Below are positions 41,170 to 42,132 of a stretch of 42,132 nt of DNA, one piece after another (position 1 is the first letter of the stretch; each line of letters begins with the position of its first letter). Source of the DNA: Cellulomonas massiliensis JC225. GTDB lineage: Bacteria > Actinomycetota > Actinomycetes > Actinomycetales > Cellulomonadaceae. The position numbers and the translations under genes are program-made. The notes beneath the pieces were generated by a model. It did no database searches. It had not been told where the DNA came from and saw only the letters and a program-made list of their open reading frames with translations. Location: NCBI RefSeq assembly GCF_000312005.1, contig NZ_HE978588.1, forward strand, positions 2,931,286 to 2,973,417, read 5' to 3'.

Positions 41170-42125
41170 GACCCCAGGGTACGTCGCGCCTGCGGGCCGC
41201 CGGGGGCCGGGTCCAGCGTGCCGGCGTCAGCCCGGGCGACGAGCTCCAGCGCCCGCTCGACGAGGTGCGGGTCCCGCGCGTCCAGCCAGTGCACCCTCGG
41301 GTCGCGCCCGAACCAGCCCATCTGCTTGCGCGCGAGCCGGCGCGTCCCTGCGGTCGTCGCCGCGCGCGCCTCGTCCGGCGTGCAGCGGCCCTCCAGGGCG
41401 TCGATCGCCTGCGCGTAGCCGACGGCCCGCGCGGCCGTCCGCCCGATGCCGTGGTCCAGCAGCGCGCGGACCTCCTCGATGAGACCCTGCTCCCACATGC
41501 GGTCCGTCCGTCGCTCGATCCGCTCGTCGAGCACGGCGCGGTCGCAGTCGAGGCCGATCTGGACGGCAGGGACCTCGTACACGTGCTGCGGCAGCGACGA
41601 GGAGTAGGGACGGCCCGTCAGCGCGATGACCTCCAGCGCGCGGACGATCCGGCGCGCGTTGCGCGGGCCGATGCCCGCCGCCGCGACGGGGTCCGCCGCC
41701 GCCAGCTCCTCGTGCAGCCGGCGGGAGCCCTCGCGCTCGACCCGCTCCTCGAGCGCGGCGCGCACGTCCGGGTCCGTCCCGGGGAACTCCATCCGGTCCA
41801 GCAGCGCCCGCACGTACAGCCCCGAGCCGCCCACGGCGACCGCCCGGCGGCCGCGGGAGTCGACGTCGGCCAGCGCGGCGCGCGCCCGCGCCTGATAGTC
41901 CGCGACCGTCGCGTCCTCGGTCGGGTCCAGCACGTCGAGGAGGTGGTGCGGCACACCACGCCGCTCGTCGGGCCGCAGCTTGGCGGTGCCGACGTCCATG
42001 CCGCGGTAGAGCTGGAGCGCGTCGGCGTTGACCACCTCGCCCCCGAGCGCGAGGGCGAGCTCGAGCCCGAGGTCGGACTTGCCGGTCGCGGTCGGCCCCA
42101 CGACGGCCACGACGAGCGCGCTCAC
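41166..42125 (-). CDS. miaA: tRNA dimethylallyltransferase MiaA
   Basis: MiaA prenylates A37 of tRNAs that read UNN codons using dimethylallyl diphosphate. The 319-residue protein has the P-loop GPTATGKSDL (10-19), the DALQLYRGMDVGTAK segment, VPHHLLDVLDP, AVGGSGLYVRALLDR and the C-terminal RKQMGWFGRD motif. It begins at a GTG 7 nt inside the window edge with MSALVVAVVG. Upstream sequence (its promoter, and often miaB) is outside the window. Confidence 0.96.
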   Translation of the reverse strand: MSALVVAVVGPTATGKSDLGLELALALGGEVVNADALQLYRGMDVGTAKLRPDERRGVPHHLLDVLDPTEDATVADYQARARAALADVDSRGRRAVAVGGSGLYVRALLDRMEFPGTDPDVRAALEERVEREGSRRLHEELAAADPVAAAGIGPRNARRIVRALEVIALTGRPYSSSLPQHVYEVPAVQIGLDCDRAVLDERIERRTDRMWEQGLIEEVRALLDHGIGRTAARAVGYAQAIDALEGRCTPDEARAATTAGTRRLARKQMGWFGRDPRVHWLDARDPHLVERALELVARADAGTLDPAPGGPQARRTLGS

Positions 42126-42132
42126 CGGGCCG

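Noticed and set aside
1-42132. CRISPR arrays, insertion sequences, tRNA or rRNA genes
   Set aside because: No regularly spaced repeats of array type, no transposase motifs and no tRNA/rRNA-like sequence were seen.

Overview
The window is very GC-rich with strong third-position GC bias, many GTG starts and 4-nt ATGA/GTGA gene overlaps. With the protein families present (MraZ, DUF3040, DUF5302, HelD, SAV_6107-type HEPN) and the lexA-LysM-nrdR gene order, this points to a high-GC actinobacterium. I infer Micrococcales, plausibly near Cellulomonas, without a database search. No tRNA, rRNA, insertion sequence, prophage, integrase or CRISPR array was seen. It is core chromosome with 37 supported genes.

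Region 1 (1-12404): the division and cell-wall (dcw) cluster, read leftward from mraZ: mraZ, rsmH, ftsL, ftsI, murE, murF, mraY, murD, ftsW, murG, leaving the window inside murG. Most junctions overlap by a few bases, so it is probably one long operon. murG carries an apparent 1-nt frameshift in a G5 run at 59-63. The mraZ upstream region holds 10-bp-period GTGGA repeats that look like MraZ boxes, with two further clusters on the other strand facing the next operon.

Region 2 (12405-17517): a tightly coupled operon moxR, DUF58, transglutaminase reads rightward, divergent from mraZ. A convergent DUF3040 membrane protein follows.

Region 3 (17556-20593): an SOS-controlled pair, a HEPN-type protein and DNA polymerase IV, with a LexA box inside its promoter. 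A divergent spermidine-synthase-like protein and a cold-shock protein meet at a hairpin terminator.

Region 4 (20873-25150): a PAC2-family protein, then a leftward signalling operon of a REC-PP2C phosphatase, a CHASE3/HAMP histidine kinase and a single-domain response regulator.

Region 5 (25352-30377): helD (RNA polymerase-associated helicase-like protein), serA, a small DUF5302 protein and an aldo/keto reductase.

Region 6 (30434-33868): nrdR, a LysM cell-division-suppressor-like gene, lexA with three SOS boxes in the divergent intergenic region, and L-lactate dehydrogenase. A promoter overlapped by a DtxR/IdeR-like iron box lies between the LysM gene and nrdR.

Region 7 (33987-42125): dinG-like helicase, hflX, an RsmC-like methyltransferase, an MFS transporter, a small thioredoxin-like protein, dapF and miaA. 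The last three are translationally coupled, leftward.

The most interesting leads are regulatory: MraZ-like boxes on both sides of the mraZ/moxR divide, the LexA-controlled HEPN-Pol IV operon, and the iron box in front of nrdR. I found no wholly new multi-gene system.
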